NCBI GenBank assembly: GCA_009823505.1
Contig: VZQC01010991.1
Span: 1,492,858 to 1,556,857, forward strand
Source of the DNA: Rhizomys pruinosus
Taxonomy: Eukaryota > Chordata > Mammalia > Rodentia > Spalacidae
DNA: 64,000 bases
Direction of reading: 5' to 3'
The position numbers and the translations under genes are program-made. The notes under the pieces were generated by a model. It searched no databases, had not been told where the DNA came from, and saw nothing but the letters and a program-made list of their open reading frames with translations. Every line of letters begins with the position of its first letter. Within the stretch, counting starts at the first letter, position 1. Below, in pieces: positions 10,499 to 20,694 of this stretch.

Positions 10499-10949
10499 TA
10501 CTTGTGCCTCTTTTCTTAAAAGGAGATTCATGTGGTAAAAACTTGCTCTGGAACAGCACTTTCCAGATTCTGGGTTTTGTCTTCAGAAGCTGTCAACATT
10601 TGGGGGCACCATGGCTTGAGGTGCCTTGGTGTCAGGCAGCTGTGGGAAAGAGCCCTTGCCCCCCAGATACATTTCTGCATAGTTTTATTTTTTTTCCAAC
10701 TCTCTCATTTTCTTTTCCTGTTTGTCTCCCTGAGCAGTCTAGGGGTCTCTATTACTTGGGTGGTCAAACTTGATGTCTTCGAACTGCTCCTAATCTTTTA
10801 CATACATTCTTCCATTCTCCCTGTTAGTCTTCTTGTTGCAGTTACAGCATGCTCACAGGTGAAATGGCAAGAATTCTCCTTTCTTGCATCATTCTTGGTG
10901 CCTTTAAGGATCATGGTCATAAAACTGATCCCCAGTTCCTAAGTCAGTT
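10499..10949. other. unannotated sequence
   Basis: No SINE. Two overlapping frames of 96 and 136 codons (10483-10942) lack any recognised motif. The right part may already be decayed L1. Confidence 0.4.
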
Positions 10950-11115
10950 AAGGAATGTTTCCCCTCAGCCCTCCCTACTTGGGAGAGTTTATGCAAGACC
11001 AGGATCATTTCTTCCTTGAACACTTGGTGAAACTGGTCTGGAGAATCATCTGGCTTGATGGTTCCTGGGGCATAGATTTTATCTCCACTGTCAAATTTCT
11101 TTAATGGGCTTTGAG
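10950..11115 (-). mobile_element. old L1 (L1M-like) ORF2 fragment
   Basis: 'atttcttccttgaacacttg' and 'ctggagaatcatctggcttg' match the antisense of the mammalian L1 ORF2 region. It is heavily diverged. Confidence 0.5.
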
Positions 11116-11467
11116 CTTAGAACCAGCTAGGCTCACCGTCTCTTCCTGAGTCCGAGGTGATAGGGTGTACTGCTTGGGGAATTTATCTGTCTGTGGTCCT
11201 AGAGACATCCATAATATACTTTTATCCCTTTCAACTCTGTTAGCTCTGTACTTGTGTATTCAGTTTCTCTGTGCTTTCTCTTCTTTCTGTGGACAAGCTG
11301 TCTGTTGTCCATTGCTTTCCGACCAAACACATGCTAGAAAGAACTAAAAGAGAAAAGGTTGATTTTGACATTGGTACAGAGTTAGTGGAGAGTAAAATCT
11401 CTTTTCTCCCACCATGATATGGAGAGGGAAGTAGAAACAAGAAGGCTCTAGCTTTCCCAGCACCTCC
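11116..11467. other. unannotated sequence
   Basis: T-rich sequence, possibly further decayed L1. No gene is seen. Confidence 0.35.
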
Positions 11468-11695
11468 CCTTCTGTCCCAGCCAAGGACGGTCGGACGCTT
11501 GCCTAACATGCATGCACGAAGCCCTGGGCTCCATCCCCAGCACCCCGTAAATTGCATGCAGTGATGCAGACCTGCAGTCCCAGCTGTCTCCAGAGATGGG
11601 AGCAGGAAGGACAAGTTCCAGGTTGTCCTTGGCTACACAAGGAGTTTCAGGCCAGCCTGGAATATGGAAAACCCTGTCTCAAAACAAAAACAAAG
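11468..11695 (+). mobile_element. B4 SINE (ID + B1)
   Basis: An ID head ('cgcttgcctaacatgcatgc', 'gggctccatccccagcaccc') is followed by a B1-like part ('gcagtcccagctgtctccag', 'gtttcaggccagcctggaat') and an ACAAAAAC tail. Confidence 0.85.
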
Positions 11696-11826
11696 GCCCA
11701 GCCTAGTGAACTATTTTCTCCATCCAGGCCCCATCTCCTAAAGGTTCTGTAGCCTTCAAAATAGCGCCACAAATTGGAGACCACATGCTCAGAAGAGTAG
11801 CTGATAGGGGACAGTCTAGATTCAAA

Positions 11827-11930
11827 CCATAACGCCCTGGTTGGTCACAAATTTCTGGGCTAGTGATCCTTCAGTCTTAGCCTCCTGAGTTCTGAGACTG
11901 CTGGTGTGCCGCTGAGCCTGGCTTCTCTCA
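11827..11930 (-). mobile_element. old B1-like fragment
   Basis: 'cttagcctcctgagttctga' and 'ctggtgtgccgctgagcctg' suggest a decayed reversed B1 or PB1. Confidence 0.5.
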
Positions 11931-12019
11931 AACAGTTTTGCTCAGATACACATCCATTTTCTTGAGTCTTTTCAAAGAACTGTTTGTCATTGTTAATTCG
12001 TTCTATTGTATCTTCATTT

Positions 12020-12045
12020 TCTTTCCTTCTTTTCCTTCCTTATCT

Positions 12046-12076
<31 letters not shown>

Positions 12077-12081
12077 GTTTC

Positions 12082-12140
<59 letters not shown>
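12020..12140. repeat. (TTTC)n then (CTAT)n microsatellite
   Basis: About eight TTTC units, then about 14 CTAT tetranucleotides. The CTAT tract ends exactly where the T-tail of the adjacent reversed B1 begins, so it is tail-derived. Confidence 0.96.
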
Positions 12141-12143
<3 letters not shown>

Positions 12144-12254
12144 TTGGGACAGGGTCTCCCTGTAGCCCCAGCTGACCTGGAACTCACTTTGTAGACCAGG
12201 CTGGTCTCTCCCTCCAGAGTGCTGGGATTAAAGGCTCGCACCACCACACCCAGA
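12141..12254 (-). mobile_element. B1 SINE with internal deletion
   Basis: GGGACAGGGTCTCCCTGTAG and 'ctgggattaaaggctcgcac' are present, but the stretch between the two (ccttgaactcacagagatcc) is missing. Confidence 0.9.
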
Positions 12255-12614
12255 ATATCTTCATTTTCTATTTCATTGTTTTCTGTTCTTATTTGAGTGT
12301 TTTCTTCCCTTCTGATTTCTTTGCACTGATTCTAAAGCCTTTACTAACTTGTTAGACAGAATGTTCATCTGGCAACCTAAAATTATTTCTTCTTTTCTGA
12401 CAAATACTTAAGACTAAAAATTGTACTATTGCTTTAGGTTAACAACCTCCAGTGCTAGTGTTATGATTTTTAGGCTATTGTGTGATTTTTGAAAAATCGA
12501 AACTTCATAATTTTGCATATTTAGGGGTATAATGTGATGTTTAAGACATGTACTCAGTCTGTGAGGATTAGGCCGGGGAAGCTAGTAAGCCCATCATTCA
12601 TGCATTTGAATTTT
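12255..12614. other. AT-rich sequence, probably decayed L1
   Basis: T-rich prose such as 'tttctatttcattgttttct' resembles antisense L1 ORF2, but too little is preserved to be firm. Confidence 0.35.
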
Positions 12615-12812
12615 TTTTTTTTTTGGAGCTTATGTGGGTACACACACATGATGTGTGTATGTGGGGGTGGCATTCATCCAATAGCATACATGAACAACAG
12701 AGAACAACTTTGTAGAGTCAGTTCTCACCCTCCCACCTTTATGGGGGTTCCAGGGACTGGATTCAGGTCTCTGGACTTGTGCGCTAAGAATCATCCCCCT
12801 GGCCACATTTAT
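12615..12812 (-). mobile_element. B3/B2-type SINE, diverged
   Basis: 'gggggttccagggactggat' and 'caggtctctggacttgtgcg' lead to 'atccccctggccac'. A TG/GGGG stretch replaces the usual 3' half. Confidence 0.55.
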
Positions 12813-13146
12813 CATTTCTTTGTGGTGAGAAGATTCAAAACCCTGTCCTCTAGCTATGTATAAAATATGGAGCCCCTTGCCCATCTCTGTTGCCCAAGGA
12901 CCCTGTTAATCTCTGTATAGTCATGTAGCATTATAATATGTTTGCCGTCAAAATAGTTTTAGCGATTCTAAAATACTTCCTGATTTCTATGGTAATGTCT
13001 TACTTTATCTTGATTTATTTGGAAACATTTACAATTTTAAAGTATGGGTGAATTTAAACTATTAGTAATTTACATTATCAGAAAAGTGTACTGTAAATTA
13101 CCAACCCATTGAAATTTGCCAAGTTCTATGTTCACCATCATCTTTA
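12813..13146. other. AT-rich sequence, possibly decayed L1
   Basis: No gene or intact repeat. Composition resembles antisense L1. Confidence 0.35.
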
Positions 13147-13190
13147 CATATATATGTGTATGTGTGTGTGTGTGTGTGTATGTGTGTGTA
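13147..13190. repeat. (TG)n microsatellite
   Basis: TATG/TG alternation of about 44 bases. Confidence 0.93.
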
Positions 13191-13327
13191 AAGTTTCATT
13201 CCTGAAAGCAATTTCCATATGAGATGCAATTCCACAGGAAATCATCTCCTTTCAGTGTACCAAAGATATTGCTTCAGATTTCCTGGCTTTATTCTTGCTA
13301 GTCCCAATAAGCTCTATTGAGTCAGAA

Positions 13328-13500
13328 AGGCAGGAATTTGCTAAGTAGCCAAGAACGACCTTGAATTTCTGATCCTCTTTTCTCCAGCTCCTGAGTGCTG
13401 GAATAAGAGGTGTGTGCCAACAGAACCAGTTTATATGGCATCAGGGATGGCACCCAGGGCTTCACGAGTGTTCTCTACCAACTGAGCTATATTCCTAGTC
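13328..13500 (-). mobile_element. B4 SINE
   Basis: A reversed B1-like part ('ccttgaatttctgatcctct', 'gagtgctggaataagaggtg') is followed by a reversed ID part ('ggcacccagggcttcacgag', 'ctaccaactgagctatattc'). Confidence 0.75.
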
Positions 13501-13530
13501 ATTATTTACTTATTTTAAAAAAGTAGCTTG

Positions 13531-13782
13531 TGGGGCTGGAGAGATGGCCTAGCGGGTAAGAGCGCCAACTGCTCTTGCAGAGGACCCGGGTTCGATCCCC
13601 AGCACCCACATGGCGGCCGAGAACCGTCTGAAACTCCAATTCCAGAAGAACTCCAGTTCCAGGGGAATACGACACCCTCTTCTGACCTCCATGGCATTGC
13701 ACGACACAGGTACACAAACTTGCATGCAGACAGTACATTTATACATATACAAAAATAAATTTAAAAAATTAAAAATAAATGT
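13531..13782 (+). mobile_element. B2 SINE, full length
   Basis: It runs from 'ggggctggagagatggccta' to an AT-rich tail. Direct repeats AAAAAAGTAGCTTG at 13517-13530 and 13783-13796 are a clear TSD, which marks a retrotransposition event. Confidence 0.97.
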
Positions 13783-13796
13783 AAAAAAGTAGCTTG

Positions 13797-13948
13797 CCAG
13801 GTGTGGTGGCACACACCTTTAATCCCAGCATTTGGGAGACAGAGGCAGGCAGATCTCTGTGAGTTCAAGGCCAGCCTGGTCCACATAGTGAGTTCTAGGC
13901 CAGCTGGGGCTACAGGGGGACCATGTCTTAAAAAGACCAAAAAAAGAA
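13797..13948 (+). mobile_element. B1 SINE
   Basis: Complete B1 from 'ccaggtgtggtggcacacac' to 'aaaaagaccaaaaaaag'. It starts right at the second TSD copy of the preceding B2. Confidence 0.96.
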
Positions 13949-13967
13949 GTCTTTCTAAATTTTTTAT

Positions 13968-14038
13968 TTTGGGCCATACTGGGATCAAGCCCAGGACTTG
14001 TATCTTTGTGCTCTATCATGAAGCCATGTTTCCAACTT
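13968..14038 (-). mobile_element. ID-like fragment
   Basis: 'actgggatcaagcccaggac' and 'gctctatcatgaagccatg' fit a reversed ID head. Confidence 0.55.
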
Positions 14039-14040
14039 AT

Positions 14041-14590
14041 TTTTAATTATTTTCATAAGCACTTTATTAATATATAATTACTATGTTGCACAGTTTGGCC
14101 ACTGAGTTGTGTAAAGATCGAATTCCTATGTCACATTGGAAGGCCACAGCTCTAAGGCTTTTAGTATAGAGTTGGACACCACTGCTAATATCAATTTGAG
14201 GAATTTTCATCACCCTGAAAAGAAATCAACATCTACTTATAGTCACTCCCTTTTCTCCTGAGTCCACTCATGCCCTGGAAACCCTGAATCTACTTCCTGT
14301 GTGCACATCCTTCTTCTGGATATATATATATATATATATTTTTTGTCTTTTTGAGACAGGGTCTCCCTTTAGTCCCAGCTGGCCTGGAGCTCACTCTGTA
14401 GACCAGGCAGGCCTTGAACTAACAGAGATCCACCTGCCTCTGCCTCCCAAGTGCTAGGATCAAAGGCGTGCGCCACCACGCCCGGCTTCTTCTGGATATT
14501 TTATACAAGTGCAGTCCCGCAGTAGGTGGTCATTTGTGATTGTTTCCAAGATCTTTCCATACTGGGAGCGTCTTAGTCTGCTTGAGCTGT
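14041..14590 (-). mobile_element. old L1M 3' region, interrupted by B1
   Basis: 'ggaaaccctgaatctacttc', 'ctggatattttatacaagtg' and 'tttccaagatctttccatac' match, in order, the antisense of the 3' region of old mammalian L1M elements. A younger B1 splits it at 14324-14485. Confidence 0.6.
14324..14485 (-). mobile_element. B1 SINE nested in old L1
   Basis: (TA)n then GTCTTTTTGAGACAGG through 'gtgcgccaccacgcccgg'. The 14-base TSD CTTCTTCTGGATAT lies at 14310-14323 and 14486-14499. Confidence 0.97.
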
Positions 14591-14644
14591 GGTAACAAAT
14601 ATCTTAGCATGGGTGGTTTGTAAACAACAGAAATGTTTTTCTTT

Positions 14645-14757
14645 ATTTACTGAGCCAGGGTGTCTTATATTTCACGCTGGCTTCAAACTCTCCCTACAGC
14701 CTAGGCTACTGCTGAAAAGTGCTGAGATTACCTGCATGCACCGTCAGGTCTGGCTCA
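14645..14757 (-). mobile_element. old B1-like insertion
   Basis: 'gagccagggtgtcttatatt' to 'gcaccgtcaggtctggct' is a decayed reversed B1 inside the older repeat. Confidence 0.6.
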
Positions 14758-14916
14758 GAAACTTACTTCTCACGGTTGTAGTGCTGGAAGCCCAGGACCA
14801 AGGTGCCAGCAACTTCAGTGTCGCTCGTGAGTTCACAGATGGCACATTCTTGCTGCGTCTTCACGTGGCAGAAGAGGAAAAGGAATTTGGGGTGGGGGAG
14901 TCTCTGTTTGTTTACT

Positions 14917-15203
14917 TGTTTTGAGATACAATCTCAGTCTGTAGCCTTGCCTGGCCTGGAACTTGTATCAAAATTCTTTTTTTTTTTTTGGTCTTTTTGA
15001 GACAGGGTCTCCCTGTAGCCCCAGCTGTCCTGGAACTCACTCTGTAGCCCTGGCTGGCCTTGGATTTACAAAGATCCACTTGCCTCTGCCTCCCAAGTGC
15101 TAGGATTAAAGGCGTGCGCCACCACGCCTGGCTTTGTTCAACTCTTCTTGCTTCAGCTTCCCAAGTGCTGGAATTACAGGCATGTGCTGCCACACACAGG
15201 GAC
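14917..15203 (-). mobile_element. older B1 split by a younger B1
   Basis: The left part is 14917-14971 ('ttttgagatacaatctcagt', 'cctggcctggaacttgtatc'). The right part is 15135-15203 ('cccaagtgctggaattacag'). The middle is the younger B1. Confidence 0.8.
14972..15134 (-). mobile_element. B1 SINE nested in older B1
   Basis: Poly(T), GTCTTTTTGAGACAGG and 'attaaaggcgtgcgccacca' give a near-consensus young B1. Confidence 0.95.
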
Positions 15204-15379
15204 ACCAGTTCCACACTCAAGAGAGCACCACCTGGTGCCCTGGTCACCTCATAAAGACCCCACTTCACCAAATTGTGCATGAGGAACTAGGTTTCATTTG
15301 GAAAGAACACAAAATACCCAAACAACAGCATAACTTGTGCCAGCACTGAGCATCATTCCTTGCTCTCAGCTGGACGACT

Positions 15380-15690
15380 TGGTTGGTGCCACATTTGGGG
15401 GCTACGCATAGTACCGCATATCTTATTTGTGAAGAAGTCTCTTATGGGCTTATGCTCTCAGTTTCCTTGGGTAACTCCTAGTTGTAAACTGGCTGGGTCA
15501 TATGGTAGCTTCACCTGCGACGGCAGTGGCGCCATTTTACAAACCCACTAGCAATGTGGGAAGGTGCTAATTTCTACACATCTTAGCATCACTCATCATT
15601 ACATCATCTTATTATAGGGCTTACTCTTTTGTCCCCGCATCCTCACTGTGCTTGGCACATGGCATGATTTCAAGTATTTAATTATAAATA
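15380..15690 (-). mobile_element. old L1M 3' region
   Basis: 'gctgggtcatatggtagctt', 'gccattttacaaacccacta' and 'gcaatgtgggaaggtgctaa' match the antisense 3' region of mammalian L1 in order. Confidence 0.7.
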
Positions 15691-16104
15691 TGATACTCCT
15701 AATTGCAGCATGCTTTCAATCTCCTGTGTATGTTATGGATGTGTGCATTGTGGCTACCTTTGTTACATATAATAGCGCTAAAGTACTATTATATCTTGTA
15801 GTAGTCATTAAATGTCTTCTTTAAGGCTGCACTTGATGTTTGGGAAATTAGCAGGAGAGGAGAGGCAGGGGTCCCCTTCATTGCTTCACCAGGGATGGCC
15901 AGAGCCAGATACATAAGCCGCTGCGGGCCGAGTCGGCTGTGGTAATCCAGGAGACCAGTTCAGGTCAGGACACAGGATGCAATATTATTTCTAGATAAAA
16001 AAAATTCAAAACGTTTTCCATTTTATGGACATTGCACATACATGCATGCAAAGTACACATAAAAATAAAAATAATAAATCTTTTTTTCAATTTAAGATTA
16101 TCTT
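15691..16104. other. unannotated sequence
   Basis: AT-rich on the left. Around 16018-16080 the sequence resembles a detached B2 3' tail (catacatgcatgcaaagtac then AAAATAAAAATAA). Confidence 0.4.
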
Positions 16105-16323
16105 TTTAAAGATTTATTTATTTTTATGTGTATGAGTGTTTGCCTGTGTGAATATAAGTATACCACACGTATGCAGTGCCTGCGGAGGCAAGGAGAGGGC
16201 ATCAGATCCATTGGCATGGAGTTTATAGTCAGTTGTTAGCCACCCTCTGGGTGCTAGGAAACAAACCCTGGCTCCCAGCAAGAGCGGCAAGTGTTGTTAA
16301 GTGCTGAGCCATCCCTCCAGCAC
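16105..16323 (-). mobile_element. B3/B2 SINE
   Basis: 'tatgtgtatgagtgtttgcc', 'gcctgcggaggcaaggagag' and 'gctgagccatccctccagca' mark a reversed B3-like element. Confidence 0.8.
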
Positions 16324-16402
16324 CAAGATAAACTTAACTTTAAAGCCTATGTATTTTCCCTTAAGTCAGGAAAAAAAAAAAAAAACCCTAAAAGCCATTT
16401 TC

Positions 16403-16630
16403 CTGGGCTGGGAAGATGTTACTGTGGGTAAAAGTATTTGGAGTACAAGGGTAAGAGTTCAGATCCCCAGAACCCACATCAAGCCAGATGCAGTAGCAGC
16501 CATCAGTAATCCCGACACTCATGGTGAAATGAGAGTGGAGGTGGAGACAAGAAGTCACGAATTTCTGGAGCCAGCTAGCCTGGCCTATGCTTTGATCAAC
16601 CGTGAGAGACTGTGTGTCAGATAAGGCAGG
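16403..16630 (+). mobile_element. B4/RSINE1-type SINE, diverged
   Basis: A B3/ID-like head ('gagttcagatccccagaacc') is followed by 'catcagtaatcccgacactc' and 'gccagctagcctggcctatg'. Confidence 0.65.
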
Positions 16631-16635
16631 AGGTG

Positions 16636-17015
16636 AGGGCTCGAGAGACGGCCTAGCGGTTAAGAGTGCTGACTGCTCTTGCAGGGGACCTGGATTCGAT
16701 CCCAGAACCCACATGGAAGCTGAGAACCGTCTTTTTTTTTTTTTTTTTGTCTTTTTGAGACAGGGTCTCCCTGTAGCCCCAGCTGTCCTAGAACTCACTC
16801 TCTAGACCAGGCTGGCCTTGAACTCACAAAGATCTGCCTGCATCTGCCTCCCAAATGCTAGGATTAAAGACGTGCGCCACCACATTCCAGGGGAATCCGA
16901 CACACCCTCTTCTGATCTCCTCGGCATTGCCCAACACAGGTGCACAAATCTGCATGCAGACAGTACATTCATACACATAAAAAATAATTAATTAATTAAT
17001 TAATTTTAAAAAAAG
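16636..17015 (+). mobile_element. B2 SINE split by B1
   Basis: The head is 16636-16731 ('gagacggcctagcggttaag' to 'gaagctgagaaccgtc'). The 3' half is 16885-17015 ('attccaggggaatccgacac' to the AATTAATTAATT tail). Confidence 0.94.
16732..16884 (-). mobile_element. B1 SINE nested in B2
   Basis: Poly(T), GTCTTTTTGAGACAGG through 'gacgtgcgccacca', directly breaking the B2. Confidence 0.95.
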
Positions 17016-17197
17016 GTGGGAGATGAGACCCAACACCTAAAGTTGCCCTCTGACCCAATAAAACTAAAAACAAAAATAAGGCTCTTATTTCTTGACTTAA
17101 TTCAAAATAGGCTAGCACAGCCCCCTCTAGATAGCCCTAGTCCCCGGTGTCCTCATCTCGGGATTCACACTGGAAACTAAAGTTAAGAAAATAGGTG

Positions 17198-17415
17198 CTG
17201 GCTGGAGAGATGGCTCAGCAGTTAAGAGCACTGGTTGCTCTTGCAGAGGACCCAGGTTCAATTCCCAGCACCCACATGGCAGCTAACAACTACCTGTAAC
17301 TCCCAGTTCCAGGAGATCTGATAACCTTTCCTGACCTCTGTGGGCATCTCATGACATGGGTGCACTTACATACCTGCAAGCAACACACTCACACACATAG
17401 AATAAAAAGTAACAA
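17198..17415 (+). mobile_element. B2 SINE
   Basis: 'tggctggagagatggctcag' to a CACACACAT / AATAAAAAG end. The usual GCATTGCACGAC block reads GCATCTCATGAC. Confidence 0.93.
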
Positions 17416-17483
17416 GGAAATGGAAGACAGGTGCCATAGGGCTGAAGAGTCTCAGTCAGAAAGAAAGGCTTTTATTTTAATTT

Positions 17484-17705
17484 TTTAAATTGATTTATTT
17501 TTTTATGTGGATGAGTGTTATGTCTACATGTGTGTAAGTATACCGGTGTCATGCAAGGTCCACAGAGGTCAGAAACATGGTGTTCGATTCCCTGGCACTG
17601 GAGCTGTGGACAGTTGCTAGCCACCATGTGGGTTCTGGGACTTGAACCCAGGTCTTCTACAAGAACAACCAGAGCTTTTAACTGGTGAGTCATCTCTCCA
17701 GCCCC
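17484..17705 (-). mobile_element. B2/B3 SINE
   Basis: Reversed element with 'gtggatgagtgttatgtcta', 'ggttctgggacttgaaccca' and 'gagtcatctctccagcccc'. Confidence 0.88.
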
Positions 17706-18566
17706 AAGGTTTTCACTTTAAACAGGCCACTCCGGTGCTAGTCCTGAGTGCTGGCAGGACCAAGGACTGGCCAAATTTGTTCATTCACTCCCAATAGATT
17801 CATTGAAAGACCCAAGGCTCTCCTTTCAAGGTCATAATCAACATCTTAGACTACATCTTCTTCTTAAATACAGTTTACATTATATGTCCTTAAGTAGATG
17901 GTCCCTGTGCTCCACCACATGATGCTCATCTGCCTAGTCCCTTGGGGCTCTGTCACTGTTTCCAGCACCTCCAATTTCAGGTAACTGAGGCCATATTGCT
18001 TACCATGCAGCTCCTTCATTTGGTCAGCAGGATAAGTGTCTAGCCACCATGGGTCCTCGATAAACATTAATAACAGATTCCCAAACATTAAAATAATAAC
18101 AGATTCCACCCGCGGCATCATTGACTTCCAACGATTAATGAAGCAGTTGTCTTTGTGTCTCCGTGTGGTCAATACAGATTGTAATTACTCATTGCTAGGA
18201 AATCTGTCTGCCAGTAACAACACGGAAGCAGGTGATTTGGGATGCCCGTCTCCACTGCAGGTCAAGCTGTCATTTCAGGCATGCCAAGGTGTGTCTGTAA
18301 AAGAGGATGAACTGGGTCCAGAAAGTAGGGCTCACTACTTACACAAGGGCCCCAGGCAACAACTTAATCCTAGTCTAGCCTGGACTTTCTCTTGTCCCCA
18401 ATGAAAGGACTTCTGTTTCTCTTTCTCTAACAGGAATTCTCCTTACCCAACATGCTTTCTTCCCAGCCCATAGACGTCCTTATTTGGTAGCCAATTTTAA
18501 ACTGCAGTTGAATGACAAAATGTTCCCTCTGCAAGGTGACAATAGTTTAAGTGGAAGGCTTGCTAC

Positions 18567-18568
<2 letters not shown>
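17706..18568. other. unannotated unique sequence
   Basis: About 860 bases with no recognised repeat. A 102-codon minus frame (17864-18172) has no motif I know. On the minus strand 'catggtaagc' at its middle resembles a splice donor, which is too little to call an exon. Confidence 0.4.

Positions 18569-18602
<34 letters not shown>
18569..18602. repeat. (TG)n microsatellite
   Basis: About 16 uninterrupted TG units. Confidence 0.95.
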
Positions 18603-18604
<2 letters not shown>

Positions 18605-18699
18605 CACATGTGTACATGGCAGACAGCGACCAGTTTAACTTCTATGTCTTCCTCAACTGCCTTCTGCTAAAGAGATCTCTTAGAAAGGTGTTCCCTATG

Positions 18700-19127
18700 T
18701 AAGAGTGAGGACCTGAGTTCCAGTCCCGGGATCCATGTTCGAAGCTAGGCTTCCCAGCACTGGAGATGGGGAGACAAGCGGATCCCGTGTGCACTCACCC
18801 TGACCAGTGAGCTCCACCTCCCAATGAGAGACCCTGCTTCAAAAGTGACGTGAAGCCAGGCATGGCGGTGAATGCCTTTAATCCCAGCACTTGGGAGGCA
18901 GTGGCAGGCCTGTGATCTCTGTGAGTTCAAGGCGGCCTGGTCTACATAGTGAATTCCAGGACAGCTAGGGCTACAGGGAGACACTGTCTCAAAAAAAAAA
19001 AAAAAAAAAAAAAGGAAATGTGGACGGCTCCTGAGGAATGATACAATACTCAGAACTGACCTCTGTCCTCCACTTTCAGACAGACAGAAGACAGACAGAC
19101 AGACACACACACACACACACACACACA
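18700..19127 (+). mobile_element. B4/RSINE1 SINE split by B1, CA tail
   Basis: The left part (to about 18851) has 'gacctgagttccagtcccgg' and 'ccagtgagctccacctccca'. The right part resumes at 19014 with 'aaatgtggacggctcctgag' and 'cagaactgacctctgtcctc', ending in GACA/CA repeats at 19078-19127. Confidence 0.8.
18852..19013 (+). mobile_element. B1 SINE nested in B4/RSINE1
   Basis: 'gccaggcatggcggtgaatg' to a 23-base poly(A). The long pure A-tail suggests a recent insertion. Confidence 0.95.
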
Positions 19128-19256
19128 TGTTTTATCTGGTATTTTGTTACAACAGCAAAAAAAAAATTTCTGACACATGCATGATTTATTTTATTGATTT
19201 TTCTTGTTTTAATAGATCAGGACAGGCAGCACAGTGGTGAGCAGGGAAGGTGACGT

Positions 19257-19327
19257 TGATTGGACACCCTTGATTGGACACCCTTGATTGGACACCGTTG
19301 ATTGGACATCCTTGATTGGACATCCTT
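19257..19327. repeat. 14-bp tandem repeat with CCAAT-type core
   Basis: Five copies of a 14-base unit of the form TTGATTGGACACCC. The core TGATTGG (reverse CCAATCA) starts at 19257, 19271, 19285, 19299 and 19313 without a change. CCAATCA is the core recognised by NF-Y. Any regulatory role is inference. Confidence 0.9.
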
Positions 19328-19384
19328 CCTAGGCTCAAGAAAAAGCATTTAGCATTTCACCCTTAAGGATATGGCTAGTTGTGT

Positions 19385-19385
19385 A

Positions 19386-19468
<83 letters not shown>
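19385..19468. repeat. (GA)n(GT)n compound microsatellite
   Basis: About 15 GA units switch directly to about 20 GT units. Confidence 0.97.
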
Positions 19469-19470
<2 letters not shown>

Positions 19471-19966
19471 AAATGTCCCTTCTCAGGTCAAAGTAGTTTC
19501 CTTCAGTCACAAGTTTTCTGAGAGTTTATAAGTGAATATTAACTATTTCTAATTTTTGTTTGGGGGGGAAGGAGAGACGTCCACACGGATCATCTGCTGA
19601 GACTCCACAGAAGCCTTAGCACAGCTGGGATGAGGCAGAGGCTGAGGCTGGCCTCCTTCAGCAGGCACCTGTGACTTCAATCTCAGGAGCGTCCTGGCAT
19701 TCCCAGAACTGGGAAGAGTGGCTCGTGGGGCCTAACCTGCTTGGACAAACAATGTACTCTCCGCTGGACACCCGCCTTCCTTCTGGGAGTCTGGAAATTT
19801 GCTGTGTAGGATGTGTGGCCGGCCCTCAATACAAACCCTGAGCTTTGAGTTTTTATCAGCTTTCTTGAGAGGCAAAATTTCTCACACGTCACAAGCTGAT
19901 TCTGGTGGTATTAAACACAGGGACTTTGGAAGTTCACACCTGGTCTCACTCTACATAGATTTTCAT
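19469..19966. other. unannotated sequence
   Basis: No repeat or exon recognised. A run of G lies at 19562-19569. Confidence 0.4.
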
Positions 19967-19979
19967 TTTACCCAATTTT

Positions 19980-20131
19980 TTTTTTTTTGTCTTTTTGAGA
20001 CAGGGTTTCACTGAAGCCCCAGCTGTCCTAGAACTCACTTTGTAGACCAGGCTGGCCTTGAACTCACAAAGATCCGCCTGCCTCTGCCTCCCAAGTGCTA
20101 GGATTAAAGGCATGCACCACCACACCTGTCT
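19980..20131 (-). mobile_element. B1 SINE
   Basis: Poly(T), GTCTTTTTGAGACAGG to 'ggcatgcaccaccacacctg'. A TSD ATTTTACCCAATT flanks it (about 19967 and 20132). Confidence 0.96.
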
Positions 20132-20150
20132 ATTTTACCCAATTAAAAAA

Positions 20151-20303
20151 AATTTTTTTTTAATATTTTTGAGACAGGGTTTCCCTTTAGCCATAGCTGG
20201 CCTGGAACTCACTATGTAGACAGGCTGGTCTTGAACTCACAGAGATCCTCCTGCCTCTGCCTCCCAAGTGCTGGGACTAAAGGTGAGAACTACCACACCC
20301 ATC
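20151..20303 (-). mobile_element. B1 SINE
   Basis: 'tttttgagacagggtttccc' through 'gtgagaactaccacacccat'. Second B1 of a same-orientation pair. Confidence 0.93.
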
Positions 20304-20396
20304 CATTTTACTTTCACTCTAGTAAATCTTAACTGTGAGTCTAACTACATGCTGAGTCCCATGAGCCCTTGGGAGATTCACACTGGAAACCATTTT

Positions 20397-20637
20397 AATT
20401 TTATTTATTTATTTTTGTATGTGTATGAATGTACTGTCTGCATATAGGTTTGTGTACCCATGTGGTGCAATGCCACGGAGGTCAGAAGAGGGTGTCGGAT
20501 TCCCCTGGAACTGGAGTTCTCCTGGAATTGGAGTTACAGACGGTTCTCAGCCGCCATGTGGGTGCTGGGGATCGAAGCCGGGTCCTCTGCAACAGCAGTC
20601 AGTGCTCTTAAGCACTAGGCCATTTCTCCAGCCCATT
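20397..20637 (-). mobile_element. B2 SINE, full length
   Basis: Reversed full B2. A TSD of the form GGAARCCATTTTA flanks it (20384-20396 and 20638-20650). Confidence 0.95.
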
Positions 20638-20694
20638 GGAAGCCATTTTACACAGTACTAACACTGCTATTTCATTTTTCTCCTTGATTCCTAG

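Larger units (their letters stand above)
14571..15310 (+). mobile_element. ancient dispersed repeat, interrupted
   Basis: 'cgtcttagtctgcttgagct', 'tggtttgtaaacaacagaaa', 'tctcacggttgtagtgctgg' and 'cttgctgcgtcttcacgtgg' follow in order a very common mammalian repeat that I recognise but cannot name safely. It continues at 15238-15310 after B1-type insertions. Relatives lie at 21485-21820 and possibly 39700-40030. Confidence 0.6.

Noticed and set aside
15134..15349. Overlapping 61-71-codon plus frames
   Set aside because: They lie in B1 copies and the old repeat. No conserved domain.
17864..18172. 102-codon minus frame with a possible donor 'catggtaagc'
   Set aside because: One weak splice-like site and no known motif. 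An exon call is not justified.
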